Part shown: piece by piece, positions 1 through 8,116 of the stretch
Layout: every line of letters begins with the position of its first letter
Numbering within the stretch: the first letter of the stretch is position 1
NCBI RefSeq assembly: GCF_014641695.1
Contig: NZ_BMIF01000011.1
Span: 1 to 64,000, forward strand
Direction of reading: 5' to 3'
Origin: Nitratireductor aestuarii
GTDB lineage: Bacteria; Pseudomonadota; Alphaproteobacteria; Rhizobiales; Rhizobiaceae
DNA length: 64,000 bases
Made by a program: the position numbers and the translations under genes
Notes under the pieces: generated by a model
Database searches by the model: none
Seen by the model: only the letters and a program-made list of their open reading frames with translations
What the model was told of the DNA's origin: nothing

Positions 1-49
1 GCTCACCCGAGACCCCCTGTCCCCTTCAAAAATCTCCATCTGTCCAACT

Positions 50-73
50 GTCCTTATGCCTGGGAATAAGGAC
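50..73. terminator. Hairpin after the truncated secreted-protein gene
   Basis: A perfect 8-bp inverted repeat (GTCCTTAT / ATAAGGAC, loop of 8) lies 16 bp past the stop codon of the minus-strand gene that ends at 89. No clear T-tract follows, so it is only a possible terminator. Confidence 0.3.
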
Positions 74-88
74 AGGGTCTGAACAGTT

Positions 89-961
89 TTATCCAATATT
101 CACAGGCGGCCTCGCTCGGACGGATACGTTGTCCGTTACGCCCTCAACGCTGAAATACTGCGTCTGAGAGAGCTCAACAAAGGGTTTCAGGCCATTAAGC
201 TGAATAGCGTCTAGAAGGTTGCCCTCATGGGACCCCAAGGGGTGGAGAGTTTCAAAGCCGAACTGTTGGTTTCCAGTCTGACCTGTCCATGTGAATGTGC
301 CAGAGTGTTTGGTCCACGGATTTCTTAGAGGTGATGAATTGCCGTCAGGCTGCGCAGCTCCCGTTATTAGCTGAGGTGCGTTACACGTCCCCGTACCGCA
401 TGTCCCTGATCCCGCAGTAGTGTCGCTACTGGTGGCCGTGGTGATTGTCTGCAATTTAACCCCATCCGAGTTGGAAATACTGAATTCCATCGTCTCGGCG
501 GCGATGGTTCGATGGGTATGGCTGAATTCCCAGTCGACAACTTCACCCTGGATTAGACACACAGTTTGATACAAGCGGGAAGCCTGCCAGGTGCTTAGTT
601 CAGCATGCTGTGCGCCTTCAGCTGACACAAGATAGCCCGATGGGGTAAATACCTGGCCGGATTTCCAGATATCAATCAAGGGAACGAGTGTATTTGTACT
701 TTCGAAATCTGTTGTTCCCCCATTATTAGTGCACCAAGGATCAGCGGGATCGTGTGTCGTACTCCAGCCGTCAACATCACTAATGGGCATTAGTGCCGAA
801 CCTACGGAGGCCTTAGGGCACACGTTCTTATCGCGAGGAAGAACAGGCTGTTCAAATCCCAGATTGACAAAGCTTCGCTGCACGGCTTCCGCGGTGCCGG
901 TCCAGCCGAGCGACAGGAGCGCAATTGCGAAAATTAGCTTGAGCGTTGTTATGCGAACCAA
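89..961 (-). CDS. Secreted beta-rich protein, probably truncated surface protein
   Basis: Exported protein of unknown function. From a TTG start at 961 the first residues form a signal peptide (hydrophobic run LIFAIALLSLGW ending TAEA), with a GAGG ribosome site 9 bp upstream. An in-frame ATG at 1033 would add 24 charged residues in front of the signal, so 961 is preferred. The mature part starts with a NLGFEQP segment and is rich in Ser/Thr/Asn with six cysteines, resembling the N-terminal domain of large repeat-bearing (DUF11-type) surface proteins, but it stops after about 290 residues with no repeats or anchor. That similarity is from memory of such proteins and is inference. It is divergent from the porin gene. 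Confidence 0.5.
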   Translation of the reverse strand: MVRITTLKLIFAIALLSLGWTGTAEAVQRSFVNLGFEQPVLPRDKNVCPKASVGSALMPISDVDGWSTTHDPADPWCTNNGGTTDFESTNTLVPLIDIWKSGQVFTPSGYLVSAEGAQHAELSTWQASRLYQTVCLIQGEVVDWEFSHTHRTIAAETMEFSISNSDGVKLQTITTATSSDTTAGSGTCGTGTCNAPQLITGAAQPDGNSSPLRNPWTKHSGTFTWTGQTGNQQFGFETLHPLGSHEGNLLDAIQLNGLKPFVELSQTQYFSVEGVTDNVSVRARPPVNIG

Positions 962-1203
962 GGGTTCAAGCCTCAATCTGATGTTGACGTCTGAATCGGC
1001 GAAACAAACGCGCAACTTCACGCCGCAAGGCAAAGGCGATTCGCACAGGACTCACTCGGCAGTGCTTCTGCTGAAGCTGATACGAAGAGGCCGGCAATAG
1101 GGAACTAAGCGGAACCACATCGGGCCAGCTGCCGTGCCAGCGCGCCGCGCCAAGAGTCCCAAAAACACGCTTTTTGTCCGAAAATACGCCTCCAAAAGCA
1201 CCT

Positions 1204-1224
1204 AACCTATTGAAAAGATAGGTT
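1204..1224 (+). promoter_or_regulatory. Inverted repeat in the porin leader
   Basis: A perfect 7-bp inverted repeat, AACCTAT / ATAGGTT with a 7-nt spacer, sits about 32 bp before the porin ATG, between the likely promoter and the ribosome site. It could be an operator or a small mRNA hairpin affecting porin translation. Confidence 0.35.
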
Positions 1225-1255
1225 GTAGTGTCTGTTTCTGACTGGAGGTCAGAAA

Positions 1256-2383
1256 ATGAACATTAAGAGCCTTCTTCTCGGCTCCGCGGTCGCCTCGGTG
1301 GCTTTCACCGGCGCTCAGGCTGCTGACGCAATCTTCGTTCCAGAGCCAGAGCCAATGGAATACGTCCGCGTTTGCGACGTTTACGGCGCAGGCTTCTTCT
1401 ACATTCCTGGCACCGAGACCTGCCTCAAGGTTGGCGGCTACGTTCGTTACCAGATCAACTGGAACGAAGGTGACGATGGCTGGCGCAAGCAGAGCCGTGC
1501 TCAGCTGACGCTCGATGCTCGCAACGAGACCGAGCTTGGCACCCTGCGCTCCTTCGCTGAGCTGTGGTTCCAGAACAACACGCCGAACAACGGCGGCAGC
1601 GACGACGGTCTTCGCGTTCGTCAGGCCTTCATCGAGCTCGGTGGCCTCTACCTCGGTACCAAGATCACCCTGTGGGACGGCGCTCTCGACGGCGAGTACG
1701 ACAACTTCGGCTTCTCTGATGAAGTCCACACGGTTGGCTACAACTTCGCAGCTGCTAACGGCGTGAACGTCGGCATCGCTCTCGAAGAGTACGACGACAA
1801 CCTCGACTACACGCCGAACGTTGTTGGTAAGGTTGGCATCAAGCAGGGTTGGGGTTCGCTCAACGTTTTCGCAGCTTATGACGCAACCGCTGAAGAGTGG
1901 GCTGCCAAGGCAATCGCCAACGTAAAGCTTGCTGACCCGCTGACTCTGCAGCTCGCAGCTGCATACTCCTCGGGTAACAGCGTTTACGCACCGACCATGG
2001 GTTCGTATGGCACCTCTTTCACCGGTTTCAACTTCGGTTTCCCTCCGAGTGGCATCAGCACGGTGCGCTTCTCCGCAGCTCGTACCTACGAGTGGACCCT
2101 TGGTGCTCACCTGAAGTATGACGTCAGCAACAAGCTCACCCTCGGCGTTGGTGGTCAGTACTACGCAGACGCTCATAACCGCACCTTCGTGAGCCCGCTC
2201 GACGTGACCTTTGGTCCGGATGACCGTACGTTCGGCGGCGGTGATGACTGGGCAGTTGGTGCAGTTGTCGACTACAAGGTCGCTAAGGGCTTCGACGCCA
2301 AGCTCGCAGTCAACTACGTCGATGGCGACAGCTACGCAGACGGCGCTTGGAACGGTTTCCTCCGTCTGACCCGCAGCTTCTAA
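1256..2383 (+). CDS. Outer-membrane porin, Porin_2 family (Omp2b/RopA type)
   Basis: General diffusion porin of the outer membrane, expected to be a 16-stranded trimeric barrel. The signal peptide is residues 1-22, cleaved after GAQA. The N-terminal block with VRVCDVYGAGFFYIPGTETC and KVGGYVRYQINW is the hallmark of Brucella Omp2a/2b and rhizobial RopA proteins, including the conserved cysteine pair. The C-terminus ends in the aromatic residue typical of outer-membrane proteins (RLTRSF). A length of 375 is normal for the family. A GGAGG ribosome site lies 8 bp before the ATG. Codon use is strongly biased towards a few codons, as in a highly expressed gene. A strong terminator follows. Confidence 0.95.
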   Translation: MNIKSLLLGSAVASVAFTGAQAADAIFVPEPEPMEYVRVCDVYGAGFFYIPGTETCLKVGGYVRYQINWNEGDDGWRKQSRAQLTLDARNETELGTLRSFAELWFQNNTPNNGGSDDGLRVRQAFIELGGLYLGTKITLWDGALDGEYDNFGFSDEVHTVGYNFAAANGVNVGIALEEYDDNLDYTPNVVGKVGIKQGWGSLNVFAAYDATAEEWAAKAIANVKLADPLTLQLAAAYSSGNSVYAPTMGSYGTSFTGFNFGFPPSGISTVRFSAARTYEWTLGAHLKYDVSNKLTLGVGGQYYADAHNRTFVSPLDVTFGPDDRTFGGGDDWAVGAVVDYKVAKGFDAKLAVNYVDGDSYADGAWNGFLRLTRSF

Positions 2384-2399
2384 GCTGATTTATCCACAG

Positions 2400-2433
2400 G
2401 CCTCGGCGGTTTCTACCGCCGGGGCTTGATTAA
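2400..2433 (+). terminator. Rho-independent terminator of the porin gene
   Basis: An 11-bp GC-rich stem (2400-2410 with 2415-2425, one G-T pair, TTCT loop) lies 16 bp after the porin stop and is followed by an AT-rich tail. Confidence 0.8.
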
Positions 2434-2668
2434 TTAGCCGACATACCTCTTGATTGGCCCGGGGATTATCTGGGGCGATGTGGGGATTGTCATGTCTTTA
2501 ATTTTGGGGGGCGACGTACGCCTGCCGTTTGGCAGGAGGTTGCGGCGCGCAGGTTCTAGGACAGGCGTATACGCGGATCTGTATGATCTGGCTGGTCTGC
2601 AATTCGTTCGTCGCTTGGTGGGGTCAATCGTAGTCGATTTTGCGGCTAGACAGCGATAGGCCCAAGCA

Positions 2669-3604
2669 ATGACACAAGTACAGTCTGTGGCAGGAGGAAA
2701 CTCCTGGCCTGCGGGTGCGGTTGGACGGTACTCGGTAACCTATGGCAGCCCTGAGCTGCACGTGGTAACCGAATTCAGCCTGAGAGAGCTGTTTGCGAAG
2801 TACGGCGACATTCTCTGGGAACCGGGCAGCCATAAATACAACGTAACCTCTTTCATAGGCGAGCTCGACGAGCTGCTTCTGGGACAGCGCTTCAGTGCGT
2901 TCAGCCAGGACATGCTTGATGAGCTGGTAGGCAAGCTACGATCGCGTGGTAACAGCAACGCAACCATCAATCGGAAGATGGCTGCGCTCAGCAAGTTGCT
3001 GCGGAAGGCCTATAAGATGGGGTCGATACACAGTCTGCCGGAGTTTCGCCGGCAGAAGGAACGCGCGGGGCGGATACGTTTCCTCGATCAGGACGAGGAA
3101 GAACGGCTCTTTGCAGCCATTCGCGCGCGCAGCGAAGACGCATGGCGTCTCAGCATTTTTCTCGTCGATACTGGCGCCCGTCTGGGCGAGGCTATTGGTC
3201 TGACCTGGAACGATGTGCAGGCTGGCCGTGCCAGCTTCTGGATCACCAAGTCTGCCCGCAGCCGCACGGTTCCGCTCACCAAGCGGGCGATGGCAGCGGT
3301 GAAGGTGCCGAAGAACGGCTACGATGGCCCGTTCGCCATGCTGCGCCAGGCGCCCTTCCGGGCGATCTGGAACGAAGCCAAGGCCGAGGTTGGGCTGAAC
3401 GACGACGAACAGCTTGTGCCACACGCGCTTCGGCACACCTGCGCATCACGATTGGTTCAGGGCGGCATCGATCTACGCCGCGTACAGATGTGGCTGGGTC
3501 ATCAGACCCTCACCATGACCATGCGCTACGCTCACCTTGCGACCAACGATCTCGATCCTTGCGTTGACGTTCTTGAACGCAAGAAAAAGCGCAAGACGGG
3601 CTGA
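2669..3604 (+). CDS. Tyrosine-type site-specific recombinase (phage integrase family)
   Basis: DNA-breaking and rejoining enzyme of the XerC/integrase class. Residues 60-125 form the SAM-like DNA-binding domain and 135-300 the catalytic domain. The full catalytic set is visible: R171 (in DTGARLGEAI), K194, H252 and R255 (HALRH), H278 (LGH) and Y287. All are intact, so the enzyme should be active. There is no tRNA, excisionase or other phage gene next to it, and the porin and the HisC-like gene flank it. It may be the remnant of an excised element or a chromosomal integrase of unknown target. XerC/XerD identity is unlikely given the divergent N-terminus. Confidence 0.88.
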   Translation: MTQVQSVAGGNSWPAGAVGRYSVTYGSPELHVVTEFSLRELFAKYGDILWEPGSHKYNVTSFIGELDELLLGQRFSAFSQDMLDELVGKLRSRGNSNATINRKMAALSKLLRKAYKMGSIHSLPEFRRQKERAGRIRFLDQDEEERLFAAIRARSEDAWRLSIFLVDTGARLGEAIGLTWNDVQAGRASFWITKSARSRTVPLTKRAMAAVKVPKNGYDGPFAMLRQAPFRAIWNEAKAEVGLNDDEQLVPHALRHTCASRLVQGGIDLRRVQMWLGHQTLTMTMRYAHLATNDLDPCVDVLERKKKRKTG

Positions 3605-3619
3605 TTTCGGGCAGATGAA

Positions 3620-3645
3620 GCAGCACAGTGTGTGAACTGTGCTGC
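3620..3645 (+). terminator. Hairpin after recombinase gene
   Basis: Perfect 9-bp stem GCAGCACAG / CTGTGCTGC with an 8-nt loop, 16 bp past the recombinase stop. A second hairpin follows 15 bp later. Either could terminate transcription, though T-tracts are weak. Confidence 0.5.
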
Positions 3646-3660
3646 AAGTTTCGCGATCTG

Positions 3661-3690
3661 GGACCGCGCGCCGAGCAAGGCGTGCGGTCC
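3661..3690 (+). terminator. Second hairpin after recombinase gene
   Basis: GGACCGC pairs with GCGGTCC and, past a 1x1 mismatch, CGCC with GGCG around a 6-nt loop. An AT-rich stretch (GACTATTTCT) follows, so this is the better terminator candidate of the pair. Confidence 0.5.
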
Positions 3691-3945
3691 GACTATTTCT
3701 GCCCGGGGCTTCTACGCCTTCGGCTGACGGCGAAAGAGCAGCTTTCTCCATAAGCTTTCAGAACCGGCACATTGCCATAGTCTCCGCTACGCGCAAATGG
3801 CTGCTCCCCCAATCCGCACAGTCACCCGCAGTTGCCTGGAGCCGTGGCACTAACGGCCTCTCTGCCGCTGACGCCAAAATTCCATTTCGATTCATGTGTC
3901 CGTGGAGTATGACACATCACAGAAACGAGCGGATCCAGCGGCGTC

Positions 3946-5058
3946 ATGAACAATCGTCCAAGTCTTACACCTCTTGTAGAGTCCCTTCCTGCCACCGTTC
4001 CCTTCGTGGGACCTGAAACGCAGGAGCGAAACCGCGGTCGGCCCTTCCGCGCCCGCATCGGCGCCAATGAAAGCGGGTTTGGGCCCTCCCCTCGCGTCAT
4101 CGAGGCGATCCGCAACGCAGCACCCGATGTGTGGATGTATGGCGACCCTGAAAACCATGAACTGAGGGCTGCCCTCGCCCAACACCACGGGGTGGCGCCT
4201 GAGAACATCGCAATCGGCGAAGGGATCGACGCGCTACTCGGCCTGATCGTGCGCATGTACATTGAGCCCGGCGCACCGGTCGTCGTGTCGCTCGGCGGGT
4301 ATCCCACCTTCAACTTCCATGTCGCTGGCTTCGGTGGACGCTTCGTCAATGTCCCCTACGACGGCGATCGCGAGAACCTGCAGGGACTGCTGGAGGCGAC
4401 GATCAGCGAGAACGCGCCGCTCGTCTACCTCGCCAACCCGGATAATCCGATGGCGACGTGGTGGGATGCCGCGGATGTCACGCGGTTCATCGAGGCTCTA
4501 CCGGAAACGACTATGCTCATCCTGGACGAAGCTTATTGCGAATTTGCGCCGACAAGCGCGATCCCGCCGATCGACGTCTCGCGCCCCAATGTGCTGCGGA
4601 TGCGTACCTTCTCCAAGGCCTATGGCATGGCCGGCATGCGTTGCGGCTATGCGATCGGCGAAGCATCCGCCATCGCGCCATTCGACAAGATCCGCAACCA
4701 TTTCGGCATGACGCGCCTGACGCAGGTCGCAGCGCTCGAAGCGCTGCGTGACCAGCCGTATCTGCAATCGGTCGTCGATCAGGTGGCTGCTGCGCGCGAC
4801 CGGATCGGCAGGATAGCAGCCTCTCACGGCCTCACCACCCTGCCCTCCGCAACGAATTTCGTCGCGCTCGATTGCGGCGCTGACGGTACGTTTGCCATGC
4901 GCGTGCTTCAGGAACTCGGCCATCGCGACGTATTCGTCCGCAAGCCGATGGGTCCGCATCACGACCGCTGCATTCGAGTGAGCGTTGGCCCGGAAGCAGA
5001 GATGGACCTCTTCGAGAGCGCCTTTGCGGAAGCGCTGGAGGCTGCGCGGAAAGGCTGA
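3946..5058 (+). CDS. PLP-dependent aminotransferase, histidinol-phosphate aminotransferase-like
   Basis: Fold-type I class I/II aminotransferase of the HisC group, which converts imidazole-acetol phosphate and glutamate to histidinol phosphate or acts on aromatic substrates. Visible landmarks are the NESGFGPSP segment, YGDPENHELR, the NPDNP loop (about 164-168), D194 and Y197 that contact PLP, and the Schiff-base lysine K224 in TFSKAYGMAG. The length of 370 is normal. No other his genes are adjacent, so it may be a second HisC paralogue with another substrate; the exact reaction is not decided by sequence. It ends at a bidirectional terminator shared with the convergent permease gene. Confidence 0.85.
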   Translation: MNNRPSLTPLVESLPATVPFVGPETQERNRGRPFRARIGANESGFGPSPRVIEAIRNAAPDVWMYGDPENHELRAALAQHHGVAPENIAIGEGIDALLGLIVRMYIEPGAPVVVSLGGYPTFNFHVAGFGGRFVNVPYDGDRENLQGLLEATISENAPLVYLANPDNPMATWWDAADVTRFIEALPETTMLILDEAYCEFAPTSAIPPIDVSRPNVLRMRTFSKAYGMAGMRCGYAIGEASAIAPFDKIRNHFGMTRLTQVAALEALRDQPYLQSVVDQVAAARDRIGRIAASHGLTTLPSATNFVALDCGADGTFAMRVLQELGHRDVFVRKPMGPHHDRCIRVSVGPEAEMDLFESAFAEALEAARKG

Positions 5059-5082
5059 GCGCGCCACATTCCCAGACAAGAA

Positions 5083-5114
5083 AAGGCCCGGTCACAGCGA
5101 TGTAACCGGGCCTT
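5083..5114. terminator. Bidirectional terminator between aminotransferase and permease
   Basis: Perfect 10-bp stem AAGGCCCGGT / ACCGGGCCTT with a 12-nt loop between two convergent stop codons. A-rich on the left and TTCTCT on the right, it can serve both strands. Confidence 0.85.
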
Positions 5115-5136
5115 CTCTATTGGATGAGTGCGTTCG

Positions 5137-6468
5137 TTACTCGCCGCCAACCATCACGAAACGGATGACGAAGAGCACAGCGACGATCCAGGTAGCCGGA
5201 TGAACGTCGCGGAAACGGCCCGTCAGCGTCTTCAGCACGGCGTAGCTGATGAAGCCGAAGGCTAGACCATTCGCGATCGAATAGGTGAGCGGCATCATCA
5301 GGGCTGTCAGTGCAGCGGGAGCTGTCTCGGTGATGTCCGACCACTCGATTTCGACCAGCTCACGCATCATGAGGCAGGCCACGTAGAGCAGCGCTGGCGC
5401 GGTTGCATGTGCCGGTACCGAGCCAGCCAGCGGTGCGAAGAACAACGCGGCAAGGAACAGCACGGCGATGGTGAGAGCGGTGAGGCCCGTACGGCCGCCG
5501 GCCTGCACACCCGAAGCGCTTTCCACGTAAGCGGTCGTGCTCGAGGTACCGAGCAGCGAGCCGGCAACGATCGCGGTGCTGTCAGCCAGGAGCGCGCGGC
5601 CGAGACGGTTCGGCTTGCCTTCCGGGATCAGGTTTGCGCGCTTGGCAACGCCGATCAGCGTACCCGTAGCGTCAAACACCTCGACCAGAACCAGCACGAG
5701 GATCACGAAGACCAGACCGCTGTGCAGGGCGCCCATGATGTCGAGCTGGAGGAACGTCGGAGCGATCGACGGAGGCATGGACATGATGCCGCCGAAGCTG
5801 CTTACGCCAAGCAGCATCGAGATCACGGTGATGATCAGAATGCCGAGCAGGATGGCGCCGCGGATCTTGAGCGCGTCGAGCGCCGCGATGATCAGGAAGC
5901 CCGCCATTGCGAGCAGCGGTTCCGGCGCGGTGAGGTCGCCGAGGCTGACCAGCGTTGCCGGATTGTCGACGACGATCTTGGAGGTTTGCAGCGCAATGAT
6001 CGCCAGGAACAGACCGATACCTGCCGCAACGGCGCTGCGCATGGACTTCGGAATGCCGTCGATCAGCCAGCTGCGAACGCCCGTGACCGTGAGGATCAGG
6101 AAGATCATACCGGAAATGAAGACTGCACCCAGCGCCTGCTGCCAGGTGAAGCCCATGGCTCCGACCACGGTGAAGGCGAAGAATGCGTTGAGGCCCATGC
6201 CTGGGGCCATGCCGATCGGCCAGCGCGGCAGGAACGCCATGATGGCCGAGCCAAGCGCCGCGGCAATACAGGTCGCGACGAAGACTGCGCCCCGATCCAT
6301 GCCGGTCGTTTCCAGAATGCTCGGATTGACGAAGATGATGTAAGCCATCGTCAGGAACGTGGTGAGACCGGCCAGCAACTCTGTGCGCACCGACGTACCG
6401 TTCTCTGACAGCTTAAAGAAAGAATCGAGCCCCCCTTGATTGCTCGATCTCGCAGATTGGTCAGTCAT
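5137..6468 (-). CDS. NCS2-family purine permease (AzgA/PbuG type)
   Basis: Inner-membrane nucleobase:cation symporter, most like the adenine/hypoxanthine/guanine group. About 13 membrane segments are visible. The characteristic N-terminal block (SVRTELLAGLTTFLTMAYI and FVNPSIL) and GMAPGMGLNAFFAFTVV are present, as is the later motif VEVFDATGTLIGVAKRA. The ATG at 6468 is chosen because GGGGAAGG stands just before it and the family starts near the QGGLDSFFKL segment; an upstream ATG at 6543 would add 25 unrelated residues. A leader of up to about 290 bp separates it from the divergent liuA. Substrate specificity within the purines is inferred. Confidence 0.9.
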   Translation of the reverse strand: MTDQSARSSNQGGLDSFFKLSENGTSVRTELLAGLTTFLTMAYIIFVNPSILETTGMDRGAVFVATCIAAALGSAIMAFLPRWPIGMAPGMGLNAFFAFTVVGAMGFTWQQALGAVFISGMIFLILTVTGVRSWLIDGIPKSMRSAVAAGIGLFLAIIALQTSKIVVDNPATLVSLGDLTAPEPLLAMAGFLIIAALDALKIRGAILLGILIITVISMLLGVSSFGGIMSMPPSIAPTFLQLDIMGALHSGLVFVILVLVLVEVFDATGTLIGVAKRANLIPEGKPNRLGRALLADSTAIVAGSLLGTSSTTAYVESASGVQAGGRTGLTALTIAVLFLAALFFAPLAGSVPAHATAPALLYVACLMMRELVEIEWSDITETAPAALTALMMPLTYSIANGLAFGFISYAVLKTLTGRFRDVHPATWIVAVLFVIRFVMVGGE

Positions 6469-6763
6469 GAAACCGCCTTCCCCTTTCGACGCGCGACTCG
6501 CCGCGCTGAAAAACGATTCGAAGCCGACGGGGGTGGAAGTCAAGCGATCAGGGTCCGCTTCGCACAGTTTGCGGCAGGAATATGGCCGTTTAGAGTGCCG
6601 GACGATAGTCGCTGTGCCTTTGTGGCCACATCAATCATAACTGTCATCCCATACGCAATGCACCTTATATAGCTTGCCATGCTACGCAGGCCTGATCCAA
6701 TTTGAGCCAGGAATGGAGTGCAGGCTTGTCCGGCGAGACGGCCAGTGACGCGGGAGGTACGCA
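6469..6763. promoter_or_regulatory. Divergent intergenic region between permease and liuA
   Basis: This stretch must hold the promoters of both divergent genes. On the minus strand, TATATAAGG stands about 190 bp before the permease ATG and could be near its promoter. A GGGAGG ribosome site precedes liuA. No riboswitch was identified with confidence. Confidence 0.4.
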
Positions 6764-7924
6764 ATGTTCTCGGAATCGATGAGCTTCGGGTTGGGCGAGG
6801 AAATCGACGGGCTGCGGGAAGCCGTGCGGCGTTTCGCAGCCGACAGGATTGCGCCTTTGGCTGACGAGATCGACAGGAGCAACGATTTTCCCGCTCATCT
6901 CTGGAAGGAGATGGGAGCCATGGGTCTCCTCGGCATCACGGTGGAGCCGGAACTGGGCGGCTCCGGCATGTCCTACCTCGCCCATGTGGTGGCTATGGAG
7001 GAGATCAGCCGGGCTTCCGCCTCGGTGGCGCTCTCCTATGGCGCGCACTCCAACCTCTGCGTAAACCAGATACGGCGGTGGGGCACTGAAGCGCAGAAGT
7101 CCCGCTATCTGCCAGGGCTCTGCGAGGGCTCGCTCGTCGGTGCGCTCGCCATGTCAGAGACGGGTGCCGGGTCTGACGTCGTCTCGATGCAGCTGCGGGC
7201 GGAACGACATGGCGACAGGTTCATCCTGAATGGCTCCAAGATGTGGATCACCAACGGACCTGATGCCGACGTTCTGGTCGTATACGCCAAGACGGACCCG
7301 TCCGCCGGTAGTCGGGGAATCACGGCCTTCATCATCGAAAAGGGTATGGAAGGGTTCTCGGTCGCCCAGAAACTCGACAAGCTCGGCATGCGCGGTTCGA
7401 ACACCGGCGAGCTGGTCTTCGAGGATGTCTCCGTTCCGGTAGAAAATGTCCTTGGGGAGGTAGGTCGGGGCGTTGAGGTATTGATGTCGGGGCTCGACTA
7501 TGAGCGCGTCGTGCTCTCCGGCGGGCCGCTTGGCATCATGGCAGCCTGCATGGATGTGGCCGTGCCCTACGTGCGCGAGCGCAGGCAGTTCGGCCAGCCG
7601 ATAGGTGCGAACCAGCTGGTGCAGGCGAAGATCGCCGACATGTACGTGGCGATGAACTCCGCGCGCGCCTACAGCTATTCAGTGGCAGCCGCCTGCGACC
7701 GTGGTGAAACCCAGCGCAAGGATGCGGCCGGCTGCATCCTCTACGCGGCTGAAAAGGCGACCCAGGTGGCGCTCGATGCGATCCAGCTTTTGGGCGGCAA
7801 TGGCTACACCAATGACTATCCGACCGGCCGGCTGTTGCGGGACGCCAAGCTCTATGAGATCGGGGCGGGCACCAGCGAAATCAGGCGCTGGCTGATCGGT
7901 CGAGAGATCGTTTCGGCCGGCTGA
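6764..7924 (+). CDS. liuA: Isovaleryl-CoA dehydrogenase
   Basis: FAD flavoenzyme of the acyl-CoA dehydrogenase family that oxidises isovaleryl-CoA to 3-methylcrotonyl-CoA in leucine degradation, passing electrons to ETF. The catalytic base sits at E247 in [11 protein letters not shown], the position specific to isovaleryl-CoA dehydrogenases. The usual C-terminal glutamate site is replaced in [14 protein letters not shown]. Other family blocks are [33 protein letters not shown] and [22 protein letters not shown]. Length 386 matches the family. A GGGAGGT ribosome site lies 6 bp upstream of the ATG. It heads the liu genes, with liuB 192 bp downstream. Confidence 0.96.
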   Translation: MFSESMSFGLGEEIDGLREAVRRFAADRIAPLADEIDRSNDFPAHLWKEMGAMGLLGITVEPELGGSGMSYLAHVVAMEEISRASASVALSYGAHSNLCVNQIRRWGTEAQKSRYLPGLCEGSLVGALAMSETGAGSDVVSMQLRAERHGDRFILNGSKMWITNGPDADVLVVYAKTDPSAGSRGITAFIIEKGMEGFSVAQKLDKLGMRGSNTGELVFEDVSVPVENVLGEVGRGVEVLMSGLDYERVVLSGGPLGIMAACMDVAVPYVRERRQFGQPIGANQLVQAKIADMYVAMNSARAYSYSVAAACDRGETQRKDAAGCILYAAEKATQVALDAIQLLGGNGYTNDYPTGRLLRDAKLYEIGAGTSEIRRWLIGREIVSAG

Positions 7925-8017
7925 GTTTTTCCATGCGACACTTTCCAGTGGGCGGACATGTTGCGCTTCCCGTCAGGCCCGCTACACTGACAACTCGTTC
8001 TAACCTATTGAATCTCA

Positions 8018-8035
8018 AGAAACGGTTCCGTTTCT
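8018..8035. promoter_or_regulatory. Inverted repeat upstream of liuB
   Basis: Perfect 8-bp arms AGAAACGG / CCGTTTCT separated by TT, 81 bp before the liuB start, in the 192-bp gap after liuA. The 2-nt spacer cannot form an RNA loop, so a protein-binding operator is more likely than a hairpin. The binding protein is unknown. Confidence 0.4.
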
Positions 8036-8116
8036 CGAATGCAAGCGGTACGTGCTATGGTCAGCGAGTCACTGCTGATTTGGTCTTCATCCGCCTCTGT
8101 GATCCGGTGAGAGTAG

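Larger units (their letters stand above)
3605..3945. other. Intergenic region with two hairpins after the recombinase
   Basis: This 341-bp stretch has no convincing gene. It contains two strong hairpins just after the recombinase (3620-3645 and 3661-3690). The remaining 250 bp before the aminotransferase gene show no clear promoter. Confidence 0.6.

Noticed and set aside
1202-2176. 324-residue open frame opposite the porin
   Set aside because: Antisense shadow produced by the strong codon bias of the porin gene.
2450-2659. 69-residue open frame before the recombinase
   Set aside because: No ribosome site, no recognisable sequence and composition like non-coding DNA; it overlaps a small hairpin at 2521-2536.
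5407-6408. 333-residue open frame opposite the permease
   Set aside because: It is antisense to a clear transporter gene, extremely rich in Arg/Glu/Asp/Gln, and has no ribosome site; a reading-frame shadow.
6469-6763. Purine riboswitch in front of the NCS2 permease
   Set aside because: A TATATAA...TATGGG arrangement on the minus strand recalls the purine aptamer, but the paired stems and loop-loop residues cannot be formed, and the class is not expected in alphaproteobacteria.
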